A stretch of DNA of 24,486 bases from Schoenoplectus triqueter (Eukaryota; Streptophyta; Magnoliopsida; Poales; Cyperaceae). The first letter of the stretch is position 1; each line of letters begins with the position of its first letter. Under the pieces are notes generated by a model. That model searched no databases. It worked only from the letters and a program-made list of their open reading frames with translations, and was not told where the DNA came from. The DNA is taken from contig CAXKVV010001257.1 in assembly GCA_964058805.1 (NCBI GenBank), forward strand, positions 1-24,486, in the 5' to 3' direction. The position numbers and the translations under genes were made by a program. Of this stretch, positions 1-10,182 are shown in pieces.

Positions 1-551
1 AAAAATTAGAACAAATATTTGCCAATTCCTAAATCAACAGACCAACTCATCACCTACCAGCCTTCAAAAAAATATCAAAAGATGATTTGTTGTTATATGC
101 CAACTGGGTTGTTTGCAATTGATGGCTGTGAAATTACAAGGTTATTATTATTATTTTAGTTTCGGACAAGCGGTACGGTACCTACCCAAACCAATTACTA
201 AAACTATGAACATTACAAAGATATACTACGAAAAAAAAATTGAGTCCCAATAAATACCAACCAATACCTCCAATTGTCTCACCATCTTTAAAAAAAAGCA
301 CCCTAAAATGTCAAATCGCGTGGTTGTGTGTTGAAGAGATGGTGGATAAAATAAAGGAGCATAACAAAGAGCACTGTATCAACATACTCCTAAAAATGAT
401 TGGCCACCAGCTAACAGCAAAGGATATTTAAAATTTATACTTTGGGGAAGAAACAGTGAAACAAGAAAACCACCAAATTGGGGAAGATCTCGTTTTCATT
501 ACAATTCAAGGTAGACCTTAAAACTGCCATTATCAAATAACTAAATGCATG
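1..551. other. AT-rich intergenic DNA
   Basis: No gene, RNA or clear repeat is seen. A 63-codon frame at 240-431 has no recognisable domain and the AT-rich codon content expected of chance. Confidence 0.5.
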
Positions 552-1078
552 TAGGGCTGTAAACAAATTGAGCCAAGTTGGATCAAGTTTATGTTCGGTT
601 CATTAACTTAACGAGCCGAGTCGAGTTGACTCGTTAACTGCTTCACGGTCAAAAGCTTTGATTTGAAATTGACTCGTTAAGTTAATGAGCTAACCAAGCT
701 GGCTCGTTAAGGCTTACTTAATAGTTAATAACATTTTTTATAATATTTTATATCAAAATTTATACAAAAATTAATAAAATAACTAGTGGTAATATATTTC
801 ATATAAATTTGATATAACAATTTAAGTATAACTAGTGGCAATATATTTCAAACTATAAATTTTTTATTATACTAAAAATTCATAATAAAAATAATATAAA
901 TGATAAATATTAATAGTTTATCAAATTAAACAAGTTTAACGAGCTAAACCAACTAAAACTTAAATTTGACTCATTAACTTAATAAGTCAGCTCGTTAATG
1001 ACTTGATTCACTAATGAACAACTCAATAACAAATCGATCCGAACTAGCCTCGAGTCATAATTTTTTTTGCCAACCCTA
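552..1078. mobile_element. Short non-autonomous hAT-like element
   Basis: The stretch begins TAGGGCTGTAAACAAA and its other end, read on the opposite strand, begins TAGGGTTGGCAAAAAA, so the ends form an imperfect terminal inverted repeat of the TAGGG type common in plant hAT elements. Subterminal blocks are rich in CTCGTTAA, GAGCC and GACTCG words in both orientations (about 600-720 and 930-1060), around a very AT-rich core with no coding frame. The candidate 8-bp target duplication is degenerate (AATGCATG at 544-551 versus AATACACA at 1079-1086, 5 of 8). This points to an old insertion that depended on a transposase made elsewhere. Confidence 0.65.
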
Positions 1079-1602
1079 AATACACACTCCTAACATTTTA
1101 GGGACTAGGGTTGATACATTGGATATGAACTCGAAAAAAATTCGCGAATATATGAAATTTCTACCAAATAAAGCGTATATGATGTTGATGTGACAAGTAC
1201 TCATGATATCTTTTCTTTAACAATTAAAATGCGAACAATATGTCCTAAAACAAATGTGACAAATATGCAACCACGTCGACACAAAATAGGACACAAAGAA
1301 ATAACTGTTACGTAATTCCTTGATTAAAATTAAGAATTACTACAGACAAATCACGGATTCCATCAAGAGATAAGACGAAGCAAAATCTGAATATTGCATT
1401 ACAATAGAGCCAAATTGGTTTATTCTGAGAATAACAGAGGCACAAAATGCTTATCACCGTCTGAAATAATCTAAGCACCAAAACACAATCTAGACAATTC
1501 TCCATTTAAAATAAAGATAAAACCGAAACTAATCCTCCAACTCTCGCTTTTATGCACTTTCTTTCTTTCTATTCTGTCTAATCTTAGTTTGTTTCCTAAG
1601 AA
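1079..1602. other. 3' flank of the small minus-strand gene
   Basis: No coding region is supported. A frame at 1308-1505 on the minus strand lies inside the likely 3' untranslated region of the gene ending at 1603. CTTT-rich short repeats occur at about 1558-1572. Confidence 0.5.
1419..1424 (-). terminator. Candidate poly(A) signal AATAAA
   Basis: The plus strand reads TTTATT, which is AATAAA on the minus strand. It lies about 180 bp past the stop codon of the small gene ending at 1603, a plausible 3' untranslated length for a plant mRNA. AATAAA is frequent in AT-rich DNA, so the call rests on position. Confidence 0.4.
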
Positions 1603-1821
1603 TCAAACAACAGAATAGAGAATAATCTCCGTGGCGTCACCACCAATTCGAGGTTTGTGACCGAGGTAGCTTCCCTCTTCTCCGGTGGAGCTGACACTAG
1701 AGAATTCTGGCGTGGTGGTGGTAGGAGGCTTGTAATACATGCGCGCTGTCTGGGGGCAGTGCGAGTGGAACCTCGCCGCTATTCTCACCCCCATATCGAG
1801 CAACTCCGCGTACTTCCCCAT
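1603..1821 (-). CDS. Small conserved plant protein of unknown function, 72 aa, single exon
   Basis: This reads as a complete intronless gene on the minus strand. The protein opens [20 protein letters not shown] and continues with a [12 protein letters not shown] block (residues 22-33). It then has a short Ser/Thr/Gly-rich middle and ends in [11 protein letters not shown] remember the [15 protein letters not shown]..P block and a terminal I(L/I)YSVV from small uncharacterised angiosperm proteins, but I know no established function. No signal peptide, membrane span or catalytic motif is visible. The frame is open upstream to a Met at 1929, but the Met at 1821 is preferred because the conserved block starts there and the upstream part is pyrimidine-rich 5' leader. 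A TATA box at 1991-1997 fits a leader of about 130-150 bases. The gene is more GC-rich than its flanks, which supports real coding. Confidence 0.72.
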   Translation of the reverse strand: MGKYAELLDMGVRIAARFHSHCPQTARMYYKPPTTTTPEFSSVSSTGEEGSYLGHKPRIGGDATEIILYSVV

Positions 1822-1990
1822 TCGGATCGGGTTGCCTCTCTCTCGAAAATGGCGTGAAAACGGGAGGAGAGAGAGGAAACGCAAGTCAAGTGGGAGGAAG
1901 GTAGCGGATAGGGTTATTTCAAAATGCATCCCAGATGGAGGCCATGAAAGAAAGACGAGAGAGAGGCGAACCGGCGATGCAACGTGTTAC

Positions 1991-1997
1991 TTTTATA
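1991..1997 (-). promoter_or_regulatory. TATA box of the small 72-aa gene
   Basis: The minus strand reads CCTATAAAAG here, about 170 bp before the preferred start codon at 1821. Transcription would begin roughly 30 bp further, near 1960. The leader that follows is rich in CT and TCTC, as is common in plant 5' untranslated regions. Confidence 0.6.
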
Positions 1998-2520
1998 GGA
2001 TGGGTTTAGGGAAGATGGAGATTGCGTTTGAATTACCTCCATTAATATTAAAAATGGAGGTGTACGGTTGACTAGACAGCTAATTTCGTGCCGTAAATAA
2101 ATTAAATTCACAGGAAAGAAACGTGTGGGGACAGACGCGGTATGAGCTTTAAATACCGGATTTATTGTGTTTGATATTTATTTTGAAAATATATTTAAAT
2201 CATTGACGAGGATTAATCAAAAAATAGAAAAGTCTCTTAGTGGCTCCTATCATCTCTCTTTCTCACACACCTCAACTTAGTGTTTTAAATAATCTGTCCA
2301 CGTTAGATCCGTACCCGCTCTGACCCAAGATCAAAATCTGACAAATCCGAGGATGAAGAGTTGTGGCTGTAATTTTTTAAAATTATCCGATCTAAATCTG
2401 ATCCGTTATAAACTCGTTTCAATCCGATCAAAACCCATCTAAAACTCATCAAAGCCTGACATAACCCGTCCCCAACCCGTTACCTTCAGCGGTTGATTTG
2501 ATATTCTGCATATAGCTCTT

Positions 2521-2564
2521 AACTTGATATCTACTTTTTTTTTATAACAAACTTGATATCTACT
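2521..2564. repeat. 15-bp direct repeat
   Basis: AACTTGATATCTACT occurs at 2521-2535 and again at 2550-2564, separated by a T-rich 14-bp spacer, just left of the nested hAT element. It could be the footprint of an excised or very small insertion, or a slippage duplication. Confidence 0.6.
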
Positions 2565-2581
2565 GTCTAGTGTCTACTAGA

Positions 2582-3444
2582 TAGTGATTTGAAAACGGTC
2601 TGGTCCGGGCCGGTCCGGTCCAAACCCGAATGGTCCACGGTCCCGTACGGTCCACGGTCTCGCACGGTCCATACGGGCCGGTTCAAATTTGAAAAAACTG
2701 AACCCGTCCCACCATTGGCCCCGGGGACCGGACCTCCACGGGACGGGACGGTCCGGTCCGGTTCGGTTCGGTTCGGTCCGATTTTTTTTTTATGAATTGA
2801 CAAAAATAATAATTTATCATATTTTTTAATAATAATTTTTAACTAATTCGAATTATTATCTCAGAGATTGCCACCACTGACCCAGATTTGGCTTTAGGTC
2901 AGTTCATAGATCTAAATCTGCCTTGTTACTGATTTCACACAGTTGATAATTCATGGTAAACAAAAGCAAAATATAACCTATAAAATGGCACCAGTTGAAT
3001 GTTTCAAGGATGTTTAAAAATAGTAAAAACAAATTAAAAAAATTCCAAAAAAAATAAATTTTCAGAAAATTATAAACAATAATAAAAGTTAAAAAATAAA
3101 TTTATTAATTTTTAAATAATAATTTTTATGGAATTAATTACATATTTTTAATAATTTAAAAATCGAATAATACTAAAAAAATTATAAAAATACCAAAAAC
3201 CCTGGGGGCGGTCCAGGACGGGACGGTCCGGTTTACGGTCCCGCACGGTCCACGGTCCACGGTCCGGTTCGGTAATGGGTCCGCACGAGACGGGTCGGCA
3301 CAGTCCATTTTCGGATGAAGGAAGGACCGACTCACTGTTGGACCGGACCGTAGTAGAGCACGGGACGGTCCACAGTCCGACTCGGTCTACGATCACGATC
3401 CGATCCGAAACGGATTGAACCGTCCGATCCATTTCAAAACTCTA
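2582..3444. mobile_element. Nested non-autonomous hAT element, 863 bp, with GGTCCGG arrays
   Basis: The left end starts TAGTGATTTGAAA and the right end, reverse-complemented, starts TAGAGTTTTGAAA, giving 11 matches over 13 positions. An exact 8-bp target duplication CTACTAGA flanks the element (2574-2581 and 3445-3452). Just inside both ends are dense arrays of the words GGTCCGG, ACGGTCC and CGGTTCGG (2596-2780 and 3208-3430), in sharp contrast to the AT-rich centre. Such GC-rich subterminal arrays are usual for plant hAT elements, where they serve as transposase binding sites. Frames that stay open through the arrays translate to Gly/Pro/Arg/Asp/Thr repeats and are not genes. No transposase is encoded. 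The element sits inside the older hAT at 2278-7125. Confidence 0.8.
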
Positions 3445-3452
3445 CTACTAGA

Positions 3453-5270
3453 TAGATGCACTGCACTGCAGAGGAAGAGTCGCGCCTTACGATATCATAG
3501 GACATTTAGAGTCTGAATGTGTTGTCATAGTTGCTATGGTAGAGTTACATCATGAGATAAAGAAAATGATTCGATTTAAATTATTGTCCCAAAAATGTCA
3601 ATTCGATACATCTGGTGCATAAATTATTGTCCCACTGAAGTACGGGTTTACTCCAAAGTATGATTGGATCGTTGGAGTAAATGTAGTGTCAGTGCTAGTA
3701 AGCTTACTGTCCATATTTGTAATTTCTTCGCATTTTTTTTGACAGTATAATACTTTAATTAATCTCTAGACCGTGGTCTTATTCTTCGCTACGGTCCAAT
3801 TAAAGAAAACCAAACACTTCGTATAGGTAGTTTTTTTTTACCTTAGATCTATATATATTAGATATGGAGTAATAATGTGTAGCATTTTTTTTAAATCGTA
3901 GGTGTTACATTCCCAGAAAAAAAGTAAAAAAATATTTAAAAAATAATGTTGGAATGAATTGAAATTTATTTTGAATTAATTGAGTTATTTTTAGCTTTTA
4001 CAAAATAAAAAAAACATCAGTCCAATGGATCTGATTGATGAATCAAATTATTATATGCCAAAACATAGAGTTAGTGTTACAAAATTGACTAAATTTTTAT
4101 AGTATTTAGGTTAAATTTAAATTAGAAATATATAAATTTGTGGTACTGTTCTATTTTTGTGTTTAAATGCATGTACAAGACGAATGAAGCCAAACTGACC
4201 CCGAATTGAAGACCGAGACTTCAAGCAGAGCCAAAACAATGTAAATTACATATGTTTACAACTCACAAAGATTTCTTTGCGAGCCACAAAGAGCTACATA
4301 GAGGACAAGGGTTCTGCAAGTCCAGAAAAGTCTCAAATTCAGAAGATTTGCGACCCATAAAGATTTGATCTGAAGTCAGAAATGCTAAATTTAGTATGAT
4401 GGTTATTTTAGACAAGAGATAATTAGATTGGGAAGTTAGTTTTCTTTTGAGAAGGGAGGAGAATTAAGAGAGTTTTTAAGAGTTTTATAAGAGAAAAGAG
4501 AGTATTGACAAAGGAGAGAAGAAGAAAGAAGAATGAGAAGGAGATCTGCACCACTCATACTTTTTTATTTTTCTACTCTTTTTCTTTCTTCATATTTTTC
4601 ATGCATTATTTTGTATTTGTTCCTGCCATGAGAGACTAAAAACCTCTCTGAGATTAGAGTGTAATCATGAAACTTATTTATTTATATTAGAATTTATTAA
4701 ATTAATTATTTATTATTATTATTTCTTTCTATTTTCATTATTATCTTAGGGTTTTGATTTAAGATTGTGGAATTGAAGACTTGAGCTCTGATAAAAAAGA
4801 AACATCTAAGCAGTAATTAAAAACTAAAAAGAGAGATTAATTGCTTAGAGGATTATTGTAAATTGTGTCAAATCATCTTATGAAATAATTAATTGAGAAG
4901 CAATTTGATTTAGTACAACATAACCAAATATGAACCTTAGGTCCTAATTCGGTGAAGAATTAATTTAAGATTAAGCCCTAATTACCTAGTATGATGACAA
5001 TCTAAGAAATTAGTTCTTGACATCATATTTGTATGATAAGAAAATCCATAACAATTAAATAAATAAATTAGCAAATAAATTTATTCTCACGAGCAAGTGG
5101 ATTGTAAACCCGTTAACCTTAAGTCTCTGATAAGAAATTTAAATAATATATTTTATGCACAATTTAGTCTCAAAACTTAGTTTTTTAGGGTTTAATTAGT
5201 GTTAATTAGATTTAATTAGAGTTTATATTTTATCAAGTTCAATTTACTGCTATAACGTTGTTTATTTTGC
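3453..5270. repeat. Non-coding LTR-retrotransposon-like filler, first part
   Basis: No gene is seen in this AT-rich stretch. From about 4430 there is a purine-rich leader-like run (GAGAAGGGAGGAG, AGAAGAAAGAAG), then a segment with CCATGAGAGACTAAAAACC and the AT-rich text that follows such words in the LTR or leader of large plant Ty3-type retrotransposons. A polypyrimidine tract ends TTTATTTTGCAG at 5273. The family assignment is inference from texture and is weak. No paired LTRs could be delimited by eye. Confidence 0.35.
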
Positions 5271-5360
5271 AGATTCTAGAAGAAATCAAAAGAAAAATGA
5301 AGTTCAAACCTCAAATTAGAAGAAATCGAGTCAAAATAGAAAAATCTGACTCAAATACTC

Positions 5361-5572
5361 CTATTCGGTCTGGATGCATCACTAGTTCGGACCAAATAAG
5401 ATGAATGACCCAGCTTAATTGTTTGACCTATTCGGTCTGAATGCATCACTAGTTCGGACTGAACAGAAAAAATCCTTTCTAGCCAATACTTAGCCTAATT
5501 CAAGATATTCCAGCGAACCCATTCTTTGACCTATTCGGATCGAAATCAAGCTCCATTCGGACCGAATAGGTC
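5361..5572. repeat. Three-fold TTCGG repeat cluster
   Basis: A unit of about 33 bp (CTATTCGGTCTGRATGCATC followed by ACTAGTTCGGAC) occurs at 5361-5393 and again at 5428-5460 with one base change. A third, rearranged copy at 5530-5572 begins CCTATTCGGATCG and ends CGGACCGAATAGG, so its two ends are inverted relative to each other. There is no coding frame. The function is unknown; related TTCGGTCCGAA text occurs in LTR-type plant repeats. Confidence 0.7.
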
Positions 5573-6910
5573 AAACTGGGAGCAGTGCACGGTTTTGCTA
5601 TTTTTAGGTGGTTTTTTGGGGTTTTGATTTTATTTTTGGATTTTCTTTATATGGATAGGTTAAGAAAACTGTCAGGAGGATCCTGGACATATGGGGATAA
5701 TTTTAGAGAGAGAAAAGTAGGAGATTTATGTTTTTCTTCAGGAGAGAGAGAAAGAACAAGGGAGATCATAATGAGACGTAACTTCTTTTTTTCTTTATGA
5801 TTTTTTTTCTGTTTTTCATAGATTTTATTTGTAATTCTCTCTCTTCTATGGAAGAATGAATTATGTTCTAGGGTTTAAGAATGTAACTTAAAACTTAAAG
5901 TTTAATCGTACTTATTGTTATTTTAATTGTTTTATTTTATGAATTGCTTTTGTGATTGAATTACTGTGCATAGATTGATCTGTTGTATGTTTGTAATAGT
6001 AATCCGTCTGGGATTAAAAACCCTAGATAGCGTAGATTCCTAACCTGCAAATGAAATTAGAACTGCACATTTATCTTAGAGAATTACTTAGATTTCTAAC
6101 CAAAATCTGACGGTTCTTGGACCCCAAAAAGCGGTATCTAACTCTAGATGATGGACCTAACCGTGAAGTCTAGATTAGATGAGACTTTTCTAAACATTTA
6201 GAGTATTGATTAGATGGATTTAATCGTGAGTAATTAGTCTTTTAAAGGTTTAGAATTATCAAAACTTAACGAGTTTTAGAAAGAACGATGGACTTAACCG
6301 TGAAGTTTTCCCCTTTTAAAATACTGTACCAAACTCTAATCATGAACTTGGTGCTAAATTAGACGGTACCCCTCATAAATTAGCATTAAAATACACAATT
6401 AGTACGATTAATTCTCAAGTGAACGGTGATACTGAAACCCTAGATTTCCTTAATCTTGAAATTACCAAAGCTTAGTTCAGTTTTGATTGTTTATTTTAGA
6501 AATTATTTAGTTTAGAAATATTTTCAGATCTTACGGTTTACCTTTTAGAAATTGTCAATATTGGTAGTTTAAACATCCTTTGGATTTGACATCTAAATAC
6601 TGCACGATAGGTCGTGCGCTTGCAACTTCCTCTTGTGTGTATTAGATTAACTTTATTAATTTGAAAATATCACAACGATCTCTCATATTGATCTTTAATA
6701 ATTTTAGAACTGCCCCCTTTCTATTTAATTATTTAATTAATTAGTCCCTTAATCAATCAAATAACATTTTAAATTTTTAGAACTTAAATTACTAAATTTA
6801 AGATTAGTAAACATTGTACCTGTTGATTCGACACCTTAAGTACTACTTCACACAAGTTGTATACTTGTAACTACTATCTTTTTAGTGCTAAACGTTTAAA
6901 ACTTACACCA
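5573..6910 (+). repeat. Athila/Tat-LTR-like non-coding DNA, second part
   Basis: No gene is seen. The stretch runs from a GAGAGAGAAAG-rich segment (5705-5765) through AT-rich text. It ends at about 6820-6890 with CTGTTGATTCGACACC, a spacer, and TTGTATACTTG. That last arrangement resembles the 3' end of LTRs in Athila/Tat-type Ty3 elements, which is normally followed by a tRNA-Asp primer-binding site. Here the binding site is not recognisable. The short frame at 5585-5800 is low-complexity and not a gene. If the reading is right, this is a decayed solo-LTR-like fragment. Confidence 0.35.
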
Positions 6911-7890
6911 TACACTATTATCAGCACATCACTAATCTGATCCGGCCCCTCACTAACCCGTTTCGATCCGTCGACTCATCTGACCAATGGTCCTAATTAA
7001 GATGGATTGCGGCCGCACCCTCTTAAAATCAATCTATCATAGTCCGGCTCATCTAACCTGACCCATCCTAACTCATTAGACCGTCCAAATTTAAACCAGA
7101 CTGTTCATCCATTTTTAAAACACTACCTCAACTTCAATTCAAAACCTAACCCCGTTTTTTTTTAAATTTGACAGTGGCTGTCGATCTTGTTTTTTTTCTT
7201 TGAGAAATATGGTTAATGAGTTTCAATAAACTCTCTACACCAGTATAAAAGAGAAGCAATGGTTTTTTCCTCGTCTTCGCAATTATGTGCATTCTTGTAG
7301 TTAAAGTTCATATTTGAAAAAAAAATCAATGAAATCTGCTGCAAATTTCTATAATTTCATAATATTATGGAACTTTTATGAATTTTGGAAATTTAAATTA
7401 TTGTCGAATTTCTAAATAAATTTGTTCTTAAAATTGAAATGGTGTTATGACTTATGAATGCAACTCTCAAAGTCTGAACCCTATAGAGGATTTAAAACTG
7501 GAATTTATCTTCAGTGATGAAATTTGTGAGTTTATATTAGAGATCTCGTAGATCAAGTTAGTAAAATAAAAATTGAATATTTTTTTAGTTTGCATTTCAT
7601 TAATTTATTCAATAACATTTTGTGATTTTATTATAGAATCAACTGTAACTCTGATCTAAACATTTTGTATATATTTTTACAATAGTAGCTCCACTTATTT
7701 TCAATAATATTAAATGACACCAAATTTCGGGTTGCACGCTTCTTGTTTGAAAATAATAGCAGAAAAAAAGAGAGATAATAGAGAGAGAGAAAGCAGGAAA
7801 AACATACATGCAACAAAACAAAAACAAGTATTTTTGCAGGGCAAATGTATACATGAGCAAGCACATGCAAGTGTTTGGGCTTAAATTTCA

Positions 7891-7953
7891 ATTTATTCGT
7901 TGATTTGCAATTTTCTATTGTAAGCAATTTTTTATTTATTCGTTGATTTGCAA
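7891..7953. repeat. 20-bp direct repeat, 43-bp period
   Basis: ATTTATTCGTTGATTTGCAA occurs at 7891-7910 and 7934-7953. No protein is encoded and no inverted partner is seen. It looks like a local duplication. Confidence 0.7.
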
Positions 7954-8082
7954 AATTATTAGATTTAAATTTCACAATTTCCTTTGCCGAGACATTTGCA
8001 GGATAATGAGATCTAAAATAGCAATATGAAAATTTGGACTAGACAAAACAAATCAAGAATAAAGTAGAAGTAGAAAATAATT

Positions 8083-8168
8083 AAATGGCTGTAAAAAATG
8101 TTATTAGTAACTCTTGTGATTTGTAACTGAAAACGTTATAACTGTTAGGTAAATGGCTGTAAAAAATG
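8083..8168. repeat. 18-bp direct repeat, 68-bp period
   Basis: AAATGGCTGTAAAAAATG occurs at 8083-8100 and 8151-8168. It may be the remnant of a local duplication or of an insertion's target duplication; no element boundaries are visible between the copies. Confidence 0.65.
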
Positions 8169-9699
8169 AACCATCCGTGGCAAGATTTAACCAATTGCTA
8201 AATTAATTTGAGATTGAAAACGAAAACAACCCGAGACAAACATTATATAAGATTACGTAAACATTGTAACGATGATCCATATCCATAATATTATAATAGA
8301 TGAACTGTTCTGTGCAACCTTTGCACAGTCGTAATGATTAATTTCCTAGCAGAGAATTGGTAGGGCTTCATGTTACATGTAACATATAACATTTTTGTTC
8401 AACATCTAAACAATCCGTTTAAATGGCTGATTCAAAAATCAAAATGGGTTTACTAACAATTTTCCCAAGCAAATCCTTAAAAATATCCTCTATTAAATTT
8501 ATATAAGAGAGACAAATATGTATATAAGTGAACTAAATATTTAAATATGAGACTCAGATATTTATATAGATTGTCAATAAATAATGGCAAAAAAGAGAAA
8601 AAGTCTCATGAAATAAAGTTATATCAGTAACAAAAGAGAGAAGAGACCAAAAAAAAGGCCATCGATAAAACAAAAAGCATGTGAAAAAAAGAGAAGAAAA
8701 ATCTTAGTAAACAAAAAAAAGACTTAGTATTTATATGTATGTGTCAGATATTTATATATGAATATTTAGATAGAAAAATGATAAAAATCACATGACTATA
8801 AGAAAGAAACACGTGTGAATATTCTAGGTTTCATATAATTTGACTCTGTAAATATTCTCTTTATTTCAATAAAATTTCAGAAAGGCAATCAGTACCCTGC
8901 TTAAAAAAAGAATGAAAAAAATTATAATATTTTATATTCTCTTGTTTAGTTCATATTTTAATGTTTGCTACACTTCAATTTGAAGAGTAACAAAATATAA
9001 ACTTTAGAGTTTAAAAAAGATAAAATGAGTGACTTTCAATCATTTATTAAATTTAGACTTTAGACTTTCATTAATCTTAATCTCTTATTAAATTTTCAAT
9101 CAGATAAAAATAAAAAGTTTTCTTTTTTCTTGTCTCCTTTCCTTTGCTCTCCATCCAGACAAGGGGTTAGTGTACAGAATTATTGGTTCTAGAGTTGTGA
9201 TCTTTTCTTTTTGGTGGAGAAAGGCACATCGATATACGACAGTGACACCGGCTTATTTACTGAACTCCTTATTCTCTTCTCTCTCTCTCTATTTACAATC
9301 CAAGAACTTCTAATAAACTAACATCCAATTCGAGAGGAAAATGTATTGCTCGATTAGAATTTACTTGCAATTGGAATTGCTTGATTTTGAAATATTTATA
9401 TCATAATAAAGACTGACTAGACTTTTAAATTTTGAAATTCATACCTTTGATCTGAGATGCTCAGTATGCTGTATAACAATTTTAACAGCTACTACATTTT
9501 GTTTCTATTTTCGATTGGGAGAAAATAGTTTATCTTGGATTGGGCACAATTTTTAGAATCTATTAATATTTTCCAATCCAAAAGATAATGACAACATTTA
9601 GTTTAAAAAAATATACAAAGTTAATGTCTGCATATTGGTATTGTGCAAGACAGCTTAACCTGAACACCATTAAAATAGCATTTATGTGACTTCCGTTTC

Positions 9700-9850
9700 A
9701 ACCATTAATTAATATAGGCGCTTTAACTAAATGCTATTGATGAGAATCATCATTTGATCAAAAATAATGTCCTCTATGTGAGAGGTCACATGTTCAAAAT
9801 TTGGATGGAGAGTGTTTTGGATATTTACAAAATTTGATATTTAACTTTCG
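9700..9850 (+). repeat. Possible decayed tRNA-derived SINE
   Basis: GAGAGGTCACATGTTCAAAA (9779-9798) resembles the internal B-box region of plant tRNA-derived SINEs. The preceding text (about 9715-9750) could hold a decayed A box. No poly(A) tail or target duplication was identified, so this is only a possibility. Confidence 0.2.
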
Positions 9851-10118
9851 TCTTTCTTATAAAACCCCTATATACTGTTGATAATTATTTCCTCCAGTAG
9901 AAAGTAGTGTTAATATCCAGGAATGAACTCGTTGGGAAATCACCATTCCAATAGAAGTATCTGTTAGCTAAAAGAAATCAACTACATAATGCACTGGGAC
10001 TGGTACGACAACAAATACAATAAAAAAAGCAGACTTGTAAACAGTTTATCAGACTAAGTTTTACTTGAATAATAAGTCGGAATAATACTTCTACGAGCAC
10101 ACACATATTATTCAACTG

Positions 10119-10124
10119 TTTATT
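10119..10124 (-). terminator. Candidate poly(A) signal of the thioredoxin gene
   Basis: The minus strand reads AATAAA here, about 60 bp past the thioredoxin stop codon. Another AATAAA overlaps the stop codon itself (10178-10183) but lies too early to give a normal 3' untranslated region. Confidence 0.4.
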
Positions 10125-10182
10125 ATAGGAACTGGTATCCCATGCGCTATTATTTAGGAAATACATTGGAAATTTAATTTAT

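Larger units (their letters stand above)
2278..7125. mobile_element. Large composite hAT-type insertion, 4848 bp, with TIR and 8-bp TSD
   Basis: The left end reads TAGTGTTTTAAA (2278-2289) and the right end is its exact reverse complement TTTAAAACACTA (7114-7125). Outside these 12-bp inverted repeats lies an exact 8-bp direct repeat, CCTCAACT (2270-2277 and 7126-7133), the target-site duplication length of the hAT superfamily. Both subterminal regions (about 2290-2470 and 6940-7110) are GC-richer and carry related words such as GATCCG, CTGACC and AACCCG. No transposase frame is present. I infer a short original hAT of perhaps 450-500 bp, made from the two ends, later expanded by the nested element at 2582-3444 and by LTR-like DNA in between. 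The alternative is one long non-autonomous element that captured foreign DNA. Confidence 0.7.
7134..9690. other. AT-rich intergenic DNA
   Basis: No gene, RNA or defined transposon is recognised. Minus-strand frames at 7631-7975 are lysine-, phenylalanine- and cysteine-rich chance frames without a domain. Short direct repeats occur at 7891-7953 and 8083-8168. GA- and CT-rich runs occur near 7765-7795 and 9270-9290. Confidence 0.5.

Noticed and set aside
1308..1505. 65-codon minus-strand frame
   Set aside because: It falls in the likely 3' untranslated region of the 72-aa gene and has no domain.
1822..1929. Longer start for the small gene at 1929
   Set aside because: The extra 36 residues come from pyrimidine-rich leader; the conserved block starts at the Met at 1821.
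2567..2803. Overlapping open frames on both strands (78 and 68 codons), and a 94-codon frame at 3148-3432
   Set aside because: They run through the GGTCCGG arrays of the hAT element; their Gly/Pro/Arg/Thr repeats reflect the repeated word, not a protein.
5585..5800. 71-codon plus-strand frame
   Set aside because: Low-complexity GA/T-rich repeat DNA without any recognisable motif.
7631..7975. 114- and 75-codon minus-strand frames with hydrophobic stretches
   Set aside because: AT-rich chance frames; the hydrophobic runs follow from T-rich codons, and there is no promoter or splice context.
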